A DNA stretch of 23,081 nucleotides, from contig JAHAKD010000012.1 in assembly GCA_018371855.1 (NCBI GenBank), positions 1 to 23,081 on the forward strand. Reading direction: 5' to 3'. The position numbers were made by a program, and so were the translations under genes. This DNA is from Clostridium sp. GTDB taxonomy: Bacteria; Bacillota; Clostridia; TANB77; CAG-508. The notes below the pieces were generated by a model. It ran no database searches. It saw only the letters and a list, made by a program, of their open reading frames with translations, and was not told the DNA's origin. Positions 6,321-13,335 of the stretch are shown here, piece by piece. Numbering within the stretch: the first letter of the stretch is position 1; each line of letters starts with the position of its first letter.

Positions 6321-6644
6321 TTAACCCATAAGTGACTTTATGGCAGCCAATATTAAATCTAGAGCTAATATAAAGCCATAAGAAAATAAAGAGTTTTTTA
6401 TTAGCTTTTTTCCAAGTCTCATTCTTTCGTCATCACCAAAACTAAATTTCTTCATAAAAACACCTGTACCAACAGCTACAGCAGCTGCAGGAGTTGCTAA
6501 TTTTAATAACCATTCTTCGATAGATTCAAATGCTGAATTTAGCTTACCAACAATTTTAGGATCAGCAGCATAAGTTTTTGAAATGAAAAAAACATTAAAA
6601 GATAACAAGAATATAAATATAAATAATAATTTTTTGCTTTTAAT
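6321..6644 (-). CDS. VirB2/TrbC-like pilin with signal peptide, likely non-AUG start
   Basis: The mature part begins ADPKIVGKLNSAFESIEEWL. It has two hydrophobic helices, KLATPAAAVAVGTGVFM and SYGFILALDLILAAIKSLM, joined by a charged loop (KKFSFGDDERMRLGKKLIK). This is the fold plan of VirB2/TrbC pilins. A TTG start at 6608 would give a signal peptide with no positive N-terminus. Extending to ATT 6642-6644 adds KSKKLLFIFIF. The result is a textbook signal peptide ending TYA, for 107 residues in total. AAAGG (6655-6659) lies 10 bases before ATT. No ATG or GTG exists in frame. ATT starts are very rare (infC is the known case), so the start is an inference. It begins 7 bases after the coupling-ATPase stop. 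Confidence 0.75.
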   Translation of the reverse strand: MKSKKLLFIFIFLLSFNVFFISKTYAADPKIVGKLNSAFESIEEWLLKLATPAAAVAVGTGVFMKKFSFGDDERMRLGKKLIKNSLFSYGFILALDLILAAIKSLMG

Positions 6645-6651
6645 AAAATCA

Positions 6652-8334
6652 CTACCTTTCTTTAAAATAAGGATACATGTCTATTTTTTGTGGAGGGATT
6701 GTGGAAGTCCCCTTAGAAAGAAATGCTAAACAAGAAAAAGTTTCTAATTCTTGGGTAAAAAAACGAGAATCATATATATAGTCATGTTGATAATAAGTGT
6801 TTATGCTCTCAGAAAGATTGGAACTTCTAGACTTAAATTTTCGAATAAGATAGTTATAATTAGATTCTTGAGCATTTTCCGAAATGGTTTTAGAAACTTT
6901 CTTTTTGTCTTCTTTGCCAATTTGTTTTTGGGCATTTTCTATAGTAAATATATCATCTGTTCTAAACCAAAGTTTATTTACTAAATTCTGAAGTATTACC
7001 TTTAATGCAGATTCATCTTTTAAAGTATTTAGTAACGATGAATAACTTTGAGTAGAAAGAATATTTATACATTTTGCTTCTCTACTTTCTGATAAAAAAT
7101 TAGCATCTGAAGCTGTAATGTATTCTTGATATTCATCACAAACAAAAGCGACAGTTCTAGTATTTTTATAATTTAATCCAGACATAACTTCTGATTGGAA
7201 ATCTAATTTTAAATATGTTGCAATAATTTTGGAAAGGTTAGTAAATTCTGCAATATTCATAGAAAGTACTACGATTTTTCCGGATTTGATAAGATCTCTA
7301 AAGCCTGTAAAAGTAATTTTATTTTTTGATGGAGAAAAGATCTTAGAAATTTTATAATCAGATATGAAAGGTAGAGTAATTCTAGAGATTTCTGATTTTA
7401 AAATAGAGATAGTCCTTTCATCTAATTTTAAAAATTCATTCTCGAAAAAATTAATTGCAGAAGTTAAGTTATATAATTCACCAGTAGAGAATTTATTTTT
7501 TAAGAACGAATTTCTTAAGCAGCTTATCTTGTCAAAATAATATGTTTTATTATTAATTAATTTGTGTATTTCCATAAAATTTACATAGTTATTATTATAT
7601 AGGCGACATAGTTTTATTGACTCTGCCAGTATTTGTTCTGCTTTATCTAACCAAAATGATTCACTATTGTTAGGAGAAAGCAAAGTTAGAATTGTTTTTA
7701 GCCTGTTTGCAAGTACAAGTGGGTTTAAATTTGGTTTATTTAATGGATTATAAGTTTCGTTAGAATTTAGTCCAATAATAATCAAATCCTTTAGGCGATT
7801 ATATTTTTTTGCATAAAACTTAATTTGCTCATAAAAATTACCTTTTACATCTAAACATAAAATACCAAGTTTTTTAGAAGGGTTACTATTTTGATATTTT
7901 ATTAATTGTTCTGAAAATGGATATATTGCAGAACTAGTTTTGCCACTGCCAATAGTACCAGTAATTAGAATGTTCTGATATAAAGATTTATCTGGAAGGA
8001 TAATATCTTGATTTTGGTTTTGGCTATAACCTATAGTTAAATATAAATTAGAAGTAAGTTGTTGATGTGTTTGTGCTATGCCAGGAGAAGGAAGATGAAC
8101 GAGGTTTTTTATTAGCATATAAGAAATAGAACAACTAGCTACTACTAGCGTAAGTACGTAAAGTATTTTAAAAAAATGCCAAAATTCTGGATACTTATCG
8201 CAAATATTAAATGGATGAATAGCAAATGAAATAATAATATTATTAGAGGTAAAAATAGGATAGAATATAGCTAAATTAAAAATAGTAAAGCAAAATGAAG
8301 TAATAAAAAACAAAATAATACTTTTTTTGGGCAT
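6652..8334 (-). CDS. VirD4/TraG-type type IV coupling ATPase
   Basis: A 560-residue protein with two N-terminal membrane segments (about 5-37 and 54-78) and a cytoplasmic ATPase. Walker A is GTIGSGKTSS (126-135). The VirD4-type LCLDVKGNFYEQ segment lies at 159-170, with the ESFWLDKAEQIL motif near 225-236. Walker B is VAFVCDEYQEY (395-405), followed by STQSYSSL (427-434), the TraM-recognition/STQ region of TraG/TraD proteins. In conjugation, coupling proteins bring substrates to the secretion channel. GGAGGT lies 4 bases before ATG 8334. It heads a tightly packed set with pilin, VirB6-like and VirB3-like genes. No relaxase is near, so whether the substrate is DNA or protein is open. Confidence 0.88.
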   Translation of the reverse strand: MPKKSIILFFITSFCFTIFNLAIFYPIFTSNNIIISFAIHPFNICDKYPEFWHFFKILYVLTLVVASCSISYMLIKNLVHLPSPGIAQTHQQLTSNLYLTIGYSQNQNQDIILPDKSLYQNILITGTIGSGKTSSAIYPFSEQLIKYQNSNPSKKLGILCLDVKGNFYEQIKFYAKKYNRLKDLIIIGLNSNETYNPLNKPNLNPLVLANRLKTILTLLSPNNSESFWLDKAEQILAESIKLCRLYNNNYVNFMEIHKLINNKTYYFDKISCLRNSFLKNKFSTGELYNLTSAINFFENEFLKLDERTISILKSEISRITLPFISDYKISKIFSPSKNKITFTGFRDLIKSGKIVVLSMNIAEFTNLSKIIATYLKLDFQSEVMSGLNYKNTRTVAFVCDEYQEYITASDANFLSESREAKCINILSTQSYSSLLNTLKDESALKVILQNLVNKLWFRTDDIFTIENAQKQIGKEDKKKVSKTISENAQESNYNYLIRKFKSRSSNLSESINTYYQHDYIYDSRFFTQELETFSCLAFLSKGTSTIPPQKIDMYPYFKER

Positions 8335-8344
8335 AATACCTCCA

Positions 8345-8497
8345 CTATTTAGAATTGATTTTTTTACTTAGTTTGACTCCTTGAATATCTTGAGAAGTAA
8401 TAAAACTAATAATTGAATATATTGAATAAAATGAAATAAAAAAGTTAATAATAAATGAAATAAAAAATAGATTGATTAAAATTTTTATACAAATCAC
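8345..8497 (-). CDS. Possible 50-aa membrane peptide heading the secretion-like operon
   Basis: A GTG-started frame of 50 codons (MICIKILINLFFISFIINFF at the start, then ISFYSIYSIISFITSQDIQG and a basic end). It has one hydrophobic stretch and ends 10 bases before the coupling-ATPase start, so its stop touches that gene's GGAGG site. It sits directly behind the predicted promoter (8511-8539), which would leave a leader of under 10 bases and no proper ribosome binding site. It could be a real small membrane protein, a leaderless ORF or chance. No family recognised. Confidence 0.3.
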   Translation of the reverse strand: MICIKILINLFFISFIINFFISFYSIYSIISFITSQDIQGVKLSKKINSK

Positions 8498-8510
8498 CTA
8501 CCATAATGGA

Positions 8511-8539
8511 ATTTTACTATAATTTAGAATGAATGTCTA
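8511..8539 (-). promoter_or_regulatory. Promoter of the type IV secretion-like operon
   Basis: On the minus strand, TAGACA (8534-8539), 17 bases and TAAAAT (8511-8516). It is back to back with the plus-strand DUF1858 gene, whose own -10 candidate TAGAAT (8561-8566) lacks a clear -35. Confidence 0.6.
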
Positions 8540-8598
8540 TACTTTTATAAAAAAATATGTTAGAATAATATCATTAGAGTAAAAAGGAGGGTAAAAAA

Positions 8599-8784
8599 AT
8601 GCAAATCGAAAAGACAACAAAAATAGGAGAATTATTAGATACAAATCCTGAGAAGGCAGAATTATTATTAAGTGTAGGAATGCATTGCTTAGGTTGCCCA
8701 GCATCAAGAGAAGAAACATTAGAGGAGGCTTGTATGGTGCATGGAATAGACGTTGAAGAACTATTAAAAGAGCTTAATAAATAA
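8599..8784 (+). CDS. DUF1858 (hybrid-cluster-associated redox disulfide) protein
   Basis: A 61-residue protein. It starts KTTKIGELLDTNPEKAELLL, followed by SVGMHCLGCPASREETLEEA and a C-terminal VHGIDVEELLKELN. The CxxC (C30/C33) after a Gly-Met-His turn is the mark of the small DUF1858 family. The family is common in anaerobic Bacillota and was named for association with hybrid-cluster (prismane) proteins; a redox or metal-handling role is assumed rather than proven. AAAGGAGGG lies 8 bases before ATG 8599. It is divergent from the secretion-like operon and followed by a tRNA cluster that has its own promoter. Confidence 0.85.
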   Translation: MQIEKTTKIGELLDTNPEKAELLLSVGMHCLGCPASREETLEEACMVHGIDVEELLKELNK

Positions 8785-8821
8785 AAAAGTGAAAAAATTT
8801 TTAAAAAAATTTAAAAATATG

Positions 8822-8850
8822 TTGACAAACGTAAAAAAAAATAGTAATAT
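8822..8850 (+). promoter_or_regulatory. Promoter of the tRNA cluster, with a hairpin at the predicted transcript start
   Basis: Consensus TTGACA (8822-8827), 17 bases, TAATAT (8845-8850). The predicted start, about 8857, coincides with the first base of a 6-bp hairpin (GCACTG/CAGTGC, 8857-8874), which lies just before the first tRNA. Confidence 0.8.
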
Positions 8851-8878
8851 ATAAGAGCACTGCGGATACAGTGCATAT

Positions 8879-8954
8879 GGGCTATTAGCTCAGGTGGTAG
8901 AGCACTTGACTTTTAATCAAGTTGTCCCGCGTTCGAGTCGCGGATAGCTCACCA
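8879..8954 (+). tRNA. tRNA-Lys (anticodon TTT)
   Basis: A 76-nt cloverleaf. The acceptor stem is GGGCTAT with ATAGCTC (one G-T pair), the D arm GCTC/GAGC, the anticodon arm CTTGA-CTTTTAA-TCAAG, and the T arm CCGCG-TTCGAGT-CGCGG. Discriminator A and an encoded CCA complete it. Confidence 0.96.
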
Positions 8955-8987
8955 AATGAATACTAAACTAATCTTTAGTATTCATTT
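8954..8987 (+). other. Perfect 14-bp hairpin between tRNA-Lys and tRNA-Glu
   Basis: AAATGAATACTAAA pairs perfectly with TTTAGTATTCATTT around a 6-nt loop. The first paired base is the last A of the tRNA-Lys CCA. The hairpin is followed by TATATTTATGG, not a T-run, so it is unlikely to be a strong terminator. A processing or 3'-end protection role is more likely. Confidence 0.6.
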
Positions 8988-8995
8988 ATATTTAT

Positions 8996-9070
8996 GGCCC
9001 GTTGGTCAAGCGGTTAAGACATCGCCCTTTCACGGCGGAGACATGGGTTCGATTCCCGTACGGGTCACCA
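8996..9070 (+). tRNA. tRNA-Glu (anticodon TTC)
   Basis: A 75-nt cloverleaf. The acceptor stem is GGCCCGT with ACGGGTC (one G-T pair), the anticodon arm TCGCC-CTTTCAC-GGCGG, and the T loop TTCGATTC. CCA is encoded. Confidence 0.95.
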
Positions 9071-9081
9071 TAAGACCATAT

Positions 9082-9157
<76 letters not shown>

Positions 9158-9163
9158 TTACTT

Positions 9164-9204
9164 AAAGCTAGACTTTCTTTAAAGATTGCCTAGCTTTTTG
9201 TTTT
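9164..9204 (+). terminator. Terminator of the Lys-Glu-Thr tRNA cluster
   Basis: The outer stem AAAGCTAG/CTAGCTTT and an inner CTTT/AAAG pair are followed by TTTTTGTTTT. It lies 7 bases after tRNA-Thr. Confidence 0.8.
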
Positions 9205-9216
9205 GCCCAAAATATT

Positions 9217-9245
9217 TTGATTTTTTAACACAAATGAGATATACT
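9217..9245 (+). promoter_or_regulatory. Promoter of the SDR reductase gene
   Basis: TTGATT (9217-9222), 17 bases, TATACT (9240-9245), 33 bases before the start codon. Confidence 0.55.
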
Positions 9246-9278
9246 AAAATACAATAATAGAATATAGAAGGTGTTATA

Positions 9279-10004
9279 ATGAAAAAAGTAATTTTAGTAA
9301 CGGGTGCTTCAAGAGGAATTGGGAATAATATAGCTAGAAACTTAGCACGTGAAAATATTGTAATTGCAAATTATAATAAATCTGAAAATGAAGCCAAAAA
9401 ATTAAAAAGTGATTTAAAAGAAGAAAATATAGATATCGATATAATAAAAGCTGATGTTTCTAACAGAACAGAAGTTAAAAAAATGATAGATAATATAATA
9501 TCTAAATACGGAAAAATAGATGTTTTAATTAATAACGCAGGAATTTCACAATATAGATTATTTACAGATATAACAGATGAAGACTGGGATAATATAATGA
9601 ATGTAAATTTAAAATCAAATTTTATTGTTGCCCAAGAAGTAGTAAAAAATATGATAGCAAATAAAAATGGATTAATAATAAATATTTCTTCAATATGGGG
9701 AGTAACAGGAGCTGCAATGGAAGTAGCTTATTCTACATCAAAAGCCGGAATAATTGGATTAACCAAAAGCTTAGCTAAAGAATTAGGACCTTCAAATATA
9801 AGGGTAAATGCAATAGCTCCAGGAATTATAGATACTTCAATGAATAATAAATTTTCAGAAGAAGAAATAAATGATATAAAAGAAGAGATTCCATTAGAAA
9901 GAGTTGGTAAACCTGAAGAAATTACTAAATGTATAGAATGGTTATTAGAAGATAATTATACAACAGGTCAAGTGATTTCTATAAATGGCGGATGGAATAT
10001 ATGA
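9279..10004 (+). CDS. Short-chain dehydrogenase/reductase, EF-P 5-aminopentanone reductase-like (YmfI/FabG type)
   Basis: A 241-residue classical SDR. The NAD(P) site is TGASRGIG (8-15), NNAG is at 85-88, and the catalytic set is N110, S138, Y151 and K155. The C-terminal GQVISINGG is the usual family end. LFTDITDEDWDNIMNVNL, ISSIWG and KELGPSNIRVNAIAPGIIDT resemble the group annotated as EF-P 5-aminopentanone reductase (YmfI). That enzyme finishes the modification of elongation factor P. FabG-type 3-oxoacyl-ACP reductase is the alternative, but no fatty-acid genes are nearby. It is a single-gene unit: promoter at 9217-9245, AAGGTG ahead of ATG 9279, and a strong terminator 3 bases after the stop. 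Confidence 0.82.
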   Translation: MKKVILVTGASRGIGNNIARNLARENIVIANYNKSENEAKKLKSDLKEENIDIDIIKADVSNRTEVKKMIDNIISKYGKIDVLINNAGISQYRLFTDITDEDWDNIMNVNLKSNFIVAQEVVKNMIANKNGLIINISSIWGVTGAAMEVAYSTSKAGIIGLTKSLAKELGPSNIRVNAIAPGIIDTSMNNKFSEEEINDIKEEIPLERVGKPEEITKCIEWLLEDNYTTGQVISINGGWNI

Positions 10005-10006
10005 TA

Positions 10007-10037
10007 AAAGGATGGTAAGTTACTTACCATCCTTTTT
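10007..10037 (+). terminator. Terminator of the SDR gene
   Basis: A perfect 13-bp stem (AAAGGATGGTAAG with CTTACCATCCTTT), loop TTA, ending in five T. The stem is A-rich on its 5' side, so it may also work for the convergent minus-strand gene. Confidence 0.9.
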
Positions 10038-10050
10038 ACGTTAATGAAAA

Positions 10051-10083
10051 AAGGGATTTAAGGAACGTCCCCTAAAAATCCCG
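10051..10083. repeat. Short palindromic intergenic repeat, copy 2
   Basis: It shares the 16-base core TTTAAGGAACGTCCCC with 1401-1430 and has longer pairing arms, GGGATTT/AAATCCC (7 bp, 10053-10059 with 10076-10082). It lies between two convergent genes, just beyond the SDR terminator. Confidence 0.6.
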
Positions 10084-10089
10084 ATTAAT

Positions 10090-10569
10090 TTATCTTAAAG
10101 AATTTTCGTCTTCTACTGCTTCCGAACTTGTGTTGAATGAAAATAATTTTGGTAAATATTTGATTGCAGCAACAACAGAATATTTTACTTTTTCCCATAT
10201 TTGCTTAATTTTATGCTCTTTTTGTGGTTCAGCTAAACTTGATTCTTGAACTACAATTAGATCTTTTGGTAATGGTGCAATTTCAAATACATAATTTTTA
10301 CCTTCGTTATTATCCCATTCACCTTTTCCGTTTTTAAAACAGAAATTTAATGAATCTTGACCATTTAAATAAATTAAAGCTTGATAGCCTAATTCTGTTT
10401 TTTCCATTTTTATTTCATTTACATTTTCCCATAATAGGCCAAATCCATAATGAATATATAGTTCTGTGTTTGAATTATCTTGGAAAAACTTTCCTGTATA
10501 CGAAATTTTAACAACAGAGTTTTCTATTAATTTATCTGTATTAAAAAAGATATTTTTAATTAATTCCAT
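10090..10569 (-). CDS. Intracellular carbohydrate-binding module (CBM25/CBM53-like) protein
   Basis: A 159-residue protein without a signal peptide. Residues about 17-97 have the beta-strand pattern of starch-binding CBM25/53 modules: VVKISYTGKFFQ, ELYIHYGFGLLWENV, then LNFCFKNGKGEWDNNEGKNY with the diagnostic WDNN. The C-terminal 60 residues are a charged linker, a possible amphipathic helix (IKQIWEKVKYSVVAAIKYLP) and an acidic end. A stand-alone cytoplasmic starch/glycogen-binding protein could target glycogen or tether another enzyme; no glycogen genes are in the window. GAGGAG precedes ATG 10569. The helix might contact a membrane, but this is inference. Confidence 0.7.
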   Translation of the reverse strand: MELIKNIFFNTDKLIENSVVKISYTGKFFQDNSNTELYIHYGFGLLWENVNEIKMEKTELGYQALIYLNGQDSLNFCFKNGKGEWDNNEGKNYVFEIAPLPKDLIVVQESSLAEPQKEHKIKQIWEKVKYSVVAAIKYLPKLFSFNTSSEAVEDENSLR

Positions 10570-10602
10570 ATTGCATTTCTCCTCATTTATCTTTTGATTA
10601 GT

Positions 10603-10630
10603 GTTATAACTTTTGCAACATAAAAAACAA
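10603..10630 (-). promoter_or_regulatory. Probable promoter of the CBM gene
   Basis: On the minus strand, TTGTTT (10625-10630), 16 bases, TATAAC (10603-10608). The gene starts 33 bases further on. Confidence 0.45.
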
Positions 10631-10705
10631 AAGCTTAATTAAATTAGTACCATTATATATTTAACTTTAACAATATTCAATAGTTTTTTACAAAAAAACA
10701 TAAAA

Positions 10706-11290
10706 TTATTGCACAATTTTTCCAATTATATAAAATGTGTCTTTTTCTTTTACTCGAATTTTAGGATATTTAGAATTATCTGGATATAACGAAATATGAT
10801 TTTTTCCATAAATAAATAATCGTCTTACCAAAATTTGTCCATTGTAATAAAAAAGACCAATATCCTGGGGTTTTACTGGTGCCCCGAAATCTACGAATAC
10901 ATATGAATACTTGTCATAGATTTTATCCATAGAGTCATCATTAAGTCTAATACCAAAGGAAACAGAATTAAGACCTGGTGGACATTTCATAAAATGTAAA
11001 TCATTTATATCATCTACTAAAAGAATCCTATCTTCAGCAGTGTGCTTAAAAAGTTCGTAATCTATTGCTTCTTGTGGTATTTTATGATTATATGCAGCAA
11101 AAAACTTTTGGTAAGGAACATCTATTGCATTGCATATTTCTTGCAAAACTTTAACTGTAGGTTTCCTATCACCATTTTCTATATGTGTTAAATAGCCAGT
11201 ATCTACCCCTATTTGTTTAGCAATACTAGTCTTTGTCATATGTTTTTTTGTTCTAATACTTTTTATTAAATTACCTAACATATCTAACAT
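10706..11290 (-). CDS. XRE-family regulator with S24 (LexA/CI-like) C-terminal domain
   Basis: A 194-residue protein counted from ATG 11290, behind GAGGT. An earlier in-frame ATG (11323) lies inside the promoter, so it is rejected. The N-terminal helix-turn-helix (about 5-62) reads TKTSIAKQIGVDTGYLTHIENGDRKP, as in Cro/CI proteins. The C-terminal S24 fold includes RLNDDSMDKIYDKYSYVFVD, LFYYNGQILVRRL and YPDNSKYP. The nucleophile position is Ser (S120), but the usual Lys of the VKRL motif is Arg (R156), so RecA-triggered self-cleavage is doubtful. Related stand-alone regulators often respond to stress or control adjacent genes. It is divergent from the VanW/G5 gene, with about 130 bases between the starts, and may regulate it. 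Confidence 0.82.
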   Translation of the reverse strand: MLDMLGNLIKSIRTKKHMTKTSIAKQIGVDTGYLTHIENGDRKPTVKVLQEICNAIDVPYQKFFAAYNHKIPQEAIDYELFKHTAEDRILLVDDINDLHFMKCPPGLNSVSFGIRLNDDSMDKIYDKYSYVFVDFGAPVKPQDIGLFYYNGQILVRRLFIYGKNHISLYPDNSKYPKIRVKEKDTFYIIGKIVQ

Positions 11291-11308
11291 ATTTTCTACC
11301 TCGTTAGC

Positions 11309-11337
11309 ATTATATAAAAGCATTTGAAAAAAGTCTA
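11309..11337 (-). promoter_or_regulatory. Promoter of the XRE-S24 regulator
   Basis: On the minus strand, TAGACT (11332-11337), 17 bases and consensus TATAAT (11309-11314), 18 bases before the ATG at 11290. It rules out the upstream in-frame ATG as the start. Confidence 0.75.
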
Positions 11338-11355
11338 CTACTGTCGAAAAAAATA

Positions 11356-11384
11356 TTGAAAATATAGTAATATTGTGATATACC
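11356..11384 (+). promoter_or_regulatory. Probable promoter of the VanW/G5 gene
   Basis: TTGAAA (11356-11361), 17 bases, TATACC (11379-11384). An AATATTG direct repeat (starting 11352 and 11369) overlaps the -35 and spacer and could be an operator for the divergent regulator. Confidence 0.5.
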
Positions 11385-11422
11385 TTTTAATATATTATAA
11401 GAGATTTAAGGGGAGTATATTT

Positions 11423-13213
11423 ATGATTGAAGAAAAGGAGAAAATAGTAAAAAAAGAGCCAACGCCTGCTAAGGAACCTACGAAACATTCAAAGGAAAAA
11501 GGCAGTAAGAAAAAGATTATTATAATTAGCGTAATTGTTATTATTTTATTAGTAATAGCGATACTTTGCACAATTTTTGCATTGCTTAACAATAATAATG
11601 ATAAAATATTAAATGGTGTTACTATAAACGGAATTGAGATAGCAGGAAAAACAAAAGATGAAGTAAAAAACATGTTAGAAGAAAAGATTAGTGCTAAACA
11701 AACAGAGGATTTAATTGTAAAATTAGATGCTCAAACAGAGGATGGTACAGAATATAAAGGGGCAATTAGTTTTGAACAATTACAGTTAAATTATAAATTA
11801 GATGAGGCAATAGAAAAAGCATATAATATCGGAAGAGATAGCAATATATTTGTAAATAATTTTAATATTATAAAAACATATTTTTCCAAAAATAATGTAG
11901 AAATTTCATACGAATATAATAGCGAAGAATTAGAAAAACAGATAGATACTCTTAATGGGCAAATACCCGGCGGAGTTGTAGAAAGCAGCTATGATATAGA
12001 TGAAGAAAATGCAGAGTTAGTTATTAGCAAGGGGAAAGCCGGTTTGGAAGTTGATCCAGAAAGATTAAAACAAGAAGTGGAAAACGAAATAAAAAATGTG
12101 GAAAACACAGAAAAAGAAATAAAGTTATCAACAAAAAATAAAGAACCAAATCCAATTGATTTAGATAAAATTTATTCAGAGATACATACAGAGCCTAAAG
12201 ATGCATATTATACTCAAAACCCGTTTACATTATATCCACATGTAGATGGAGTAGATTTTGCGATATCTATGGAAGAAGCAAAAAAATTATTAGAAGAAGA
12301 TAAAGAGGAATATGTAATTCCATTAAAAATTACACATCCAGCAGTAACAACAGATAAAATCGGTTCTGAAGGTTTTCCAGATTTATTAGGAGAATTTTCT
12401 ACAACATATAATGCGGGGGCTACAGCAAGAACTACTAATTTAAAATTAGCATCTAATAAGATTAATAATACTGTTGTTATGCCAGGAGAAACTTTCTCAT
12501 ATAATAAAGTTGTAGGAAAAAGAACAGTTGCAGCAGGATATAAAGAAGCACCAGCATATGCAGGTGGAAAAGTTGTTAATGATATTGGTGGAGGAATATG
12601 CCAAATAACTTCTACATTATATAATGCAGTTATTTTTGCAAATTTAGATATAGTAAGTAGAAGTAATCATCAATTTGTTCCATCTTATGTAAAAGCTGGT
12701 AGAGATGCAACAGTTGTTTATGGAGCAATAGACTTTAAGTTTAAGAATACAAGAAAATATCCTATAAAAATTAAAAGTTCTGTAAGTGGTGGAGTAGCAA
12801 AAATCCAAATATATGGAATGAAAGAAGAAACAGAATATGATGTAAAAATAGAAACAAAAATTACAGGAAGTATTCCAATGCAAACAACCTATGAAGATGA
12901 TCCAACATTAGAACAAGGCAAAGAAAAAGTAGTACAAAAAGGACATAATGGTACATATAGTGAGGCATATAAAGTAGTATATCTAAATGGAAAAGTAGTA
13001 TCTAGAACATTACTTTCAAAAGATAAATATAACCAAATGTCAACAATAATAAAAAGAGGAACTAAAGGAACTACTACACAAACACCACCGGCAACAACGC
13101 CTGAACAGCCTACAGAGCCAGAGACTCCAACTCAGCCAGAGACTCCAACAGAACCAGAAACGCCTACTGAACCTACAACACCAGAAGAGCCGGAAAGTGC
13201 ACCAGCAGCTTAA
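11423..13213 (+). CDS. VanW family protein with PG-binding, G5 domains and a Pro/Thr-rich tail
   Basis: A 596-residue membrane-anchored envelope protein. ATG 11423 follows AAGGGGAG; the longer in-frame start overlaps the promoter. A basic cytoplasmic start (1-30) precedes one membrane helix (31-54). Two stretches (about 65-190 and 200-305) resemble the peptidoglycan-binding repeats often found before VanW, starting NGVTINGIEIAGKTKDEV. The VanW core (about 323-445) includes FSTTYN, VMPGETFSYN and GGGICQITSTLYNA (390-403). A G5-like domain (about 468-545) follows, then a Pro/Thr/Glu tail. VanW's activity is not established; the layout suggests wall-associated work outside the membrane. It is divergent from the XRE-S24 regulator and ends at a strong terminator. 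Confidence 0.88.
   Translation: MIEEKEKIVKKEPTPAKEPTKHSKEKGSKKKIIIISVIVIILLVIAILCTIFALLNNNNDKILNGVTINGIEIAGKTKDEVKNMLEEKISAKQTEDLIVKLDAQTEDGTEYKGAISFEQLQLNYKLDEAIEKAYNIGRDSNIFVNNFNIIKTYFSKNNVEISYEYNSEELEKQIDTLNGQIPGGVVESSYDIDEENAELVISKGKAGLEVDPERLKQEVENEIKNVENTEKEIKLSTKNKEPNPIDLDKIYSEIHTEPKDAYYTQNPFTLYPHVDGVDFAISMEEAKKLLEEDKEEYVIPLKITHPAVTTDKIGSEGFPDLLGEFSTTYNAGATARTTNLKLASNKINNTVVMPGETFSYNKVVGKRTVAAGYKEAPAYAGGKVVNDIGGGICQITSTLYNAVIFANLDIVSRSNHQFVPSYVKAGRDATVVYGAIDFKFKNTRKYPIKIKSSVSGGVAKIQIYGMKEETEYDVKIETKITGSIPMQTTYEDDPTLEQGKEKVVQKGHNGTYSEAYKVVYLNGKVVSRTLLSKDKYNQMSTIIKRGTKGTTTQTPPATTPEQPTEPETPTQPETPTEPETPTEPTTPEEPESAPAA
13109..13186 (+). repeat. Coding repeat: Pro-Thr-Glu tail of the VanW protein
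   Basis: Degenerate units of PTEPET/PTQPET make up residues 563-588. The DNA is visibly richer in C and G than the rest of the gene. This is a likely extended wall-spanning or length-variable stretch. Confidence 0.7.
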
Positions 13214-13224
13214 ATCTAAATAAG

Positions 13225-13270
13225 AAAAAGATATGAAATGAAAAAAAGGGGTGCATTTCATATCTTTTTT
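13225..13270 (+). terminator. Terminator of the VanW/G5 gene
   Basis: A perfect 16-bp stem (13225-13240 with 13254-13269) around a 13-nt loop, ending in six T. Confidence 0.9.
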
Positions 13271-13280
13271 AGTTTTGGAC

Positions 13281-13310
13281 TTGACAAAAAGTAAAATTCG
13301 GTATTATACT
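13281..13310 (+). promoter_or_regulatory. Promoter of tRNA-Lys (CTT)
   Basis: TTGACA (13281-13286), 18 bases, TATACT (13305-13310), 25 bases before the tRNA. Confidence 0.75.
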
Positions 13311-13335
13311 ATTTAAGTACTTAAATTAAATATTT

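Noticed and set aside
3074..8540. A complete conjugative element
   Set aside because: No integrase, relaxase, VirB4, VirB8 or flanking direct repeats could be found, so it is described as a secretion-like module only.
8785..8821. A terminator after the DUF1858 gene
   Set aside because: Only A- and T-runs with no GC-containing stem; not convincing.
13109..13186. A CRISPR-like repeat array
   Set aside because: The repeats are short, in frame and encode the Pro/Thr tail of the VanW protein; no spacers are present. No CRISPR array was found elsewhere in the window.
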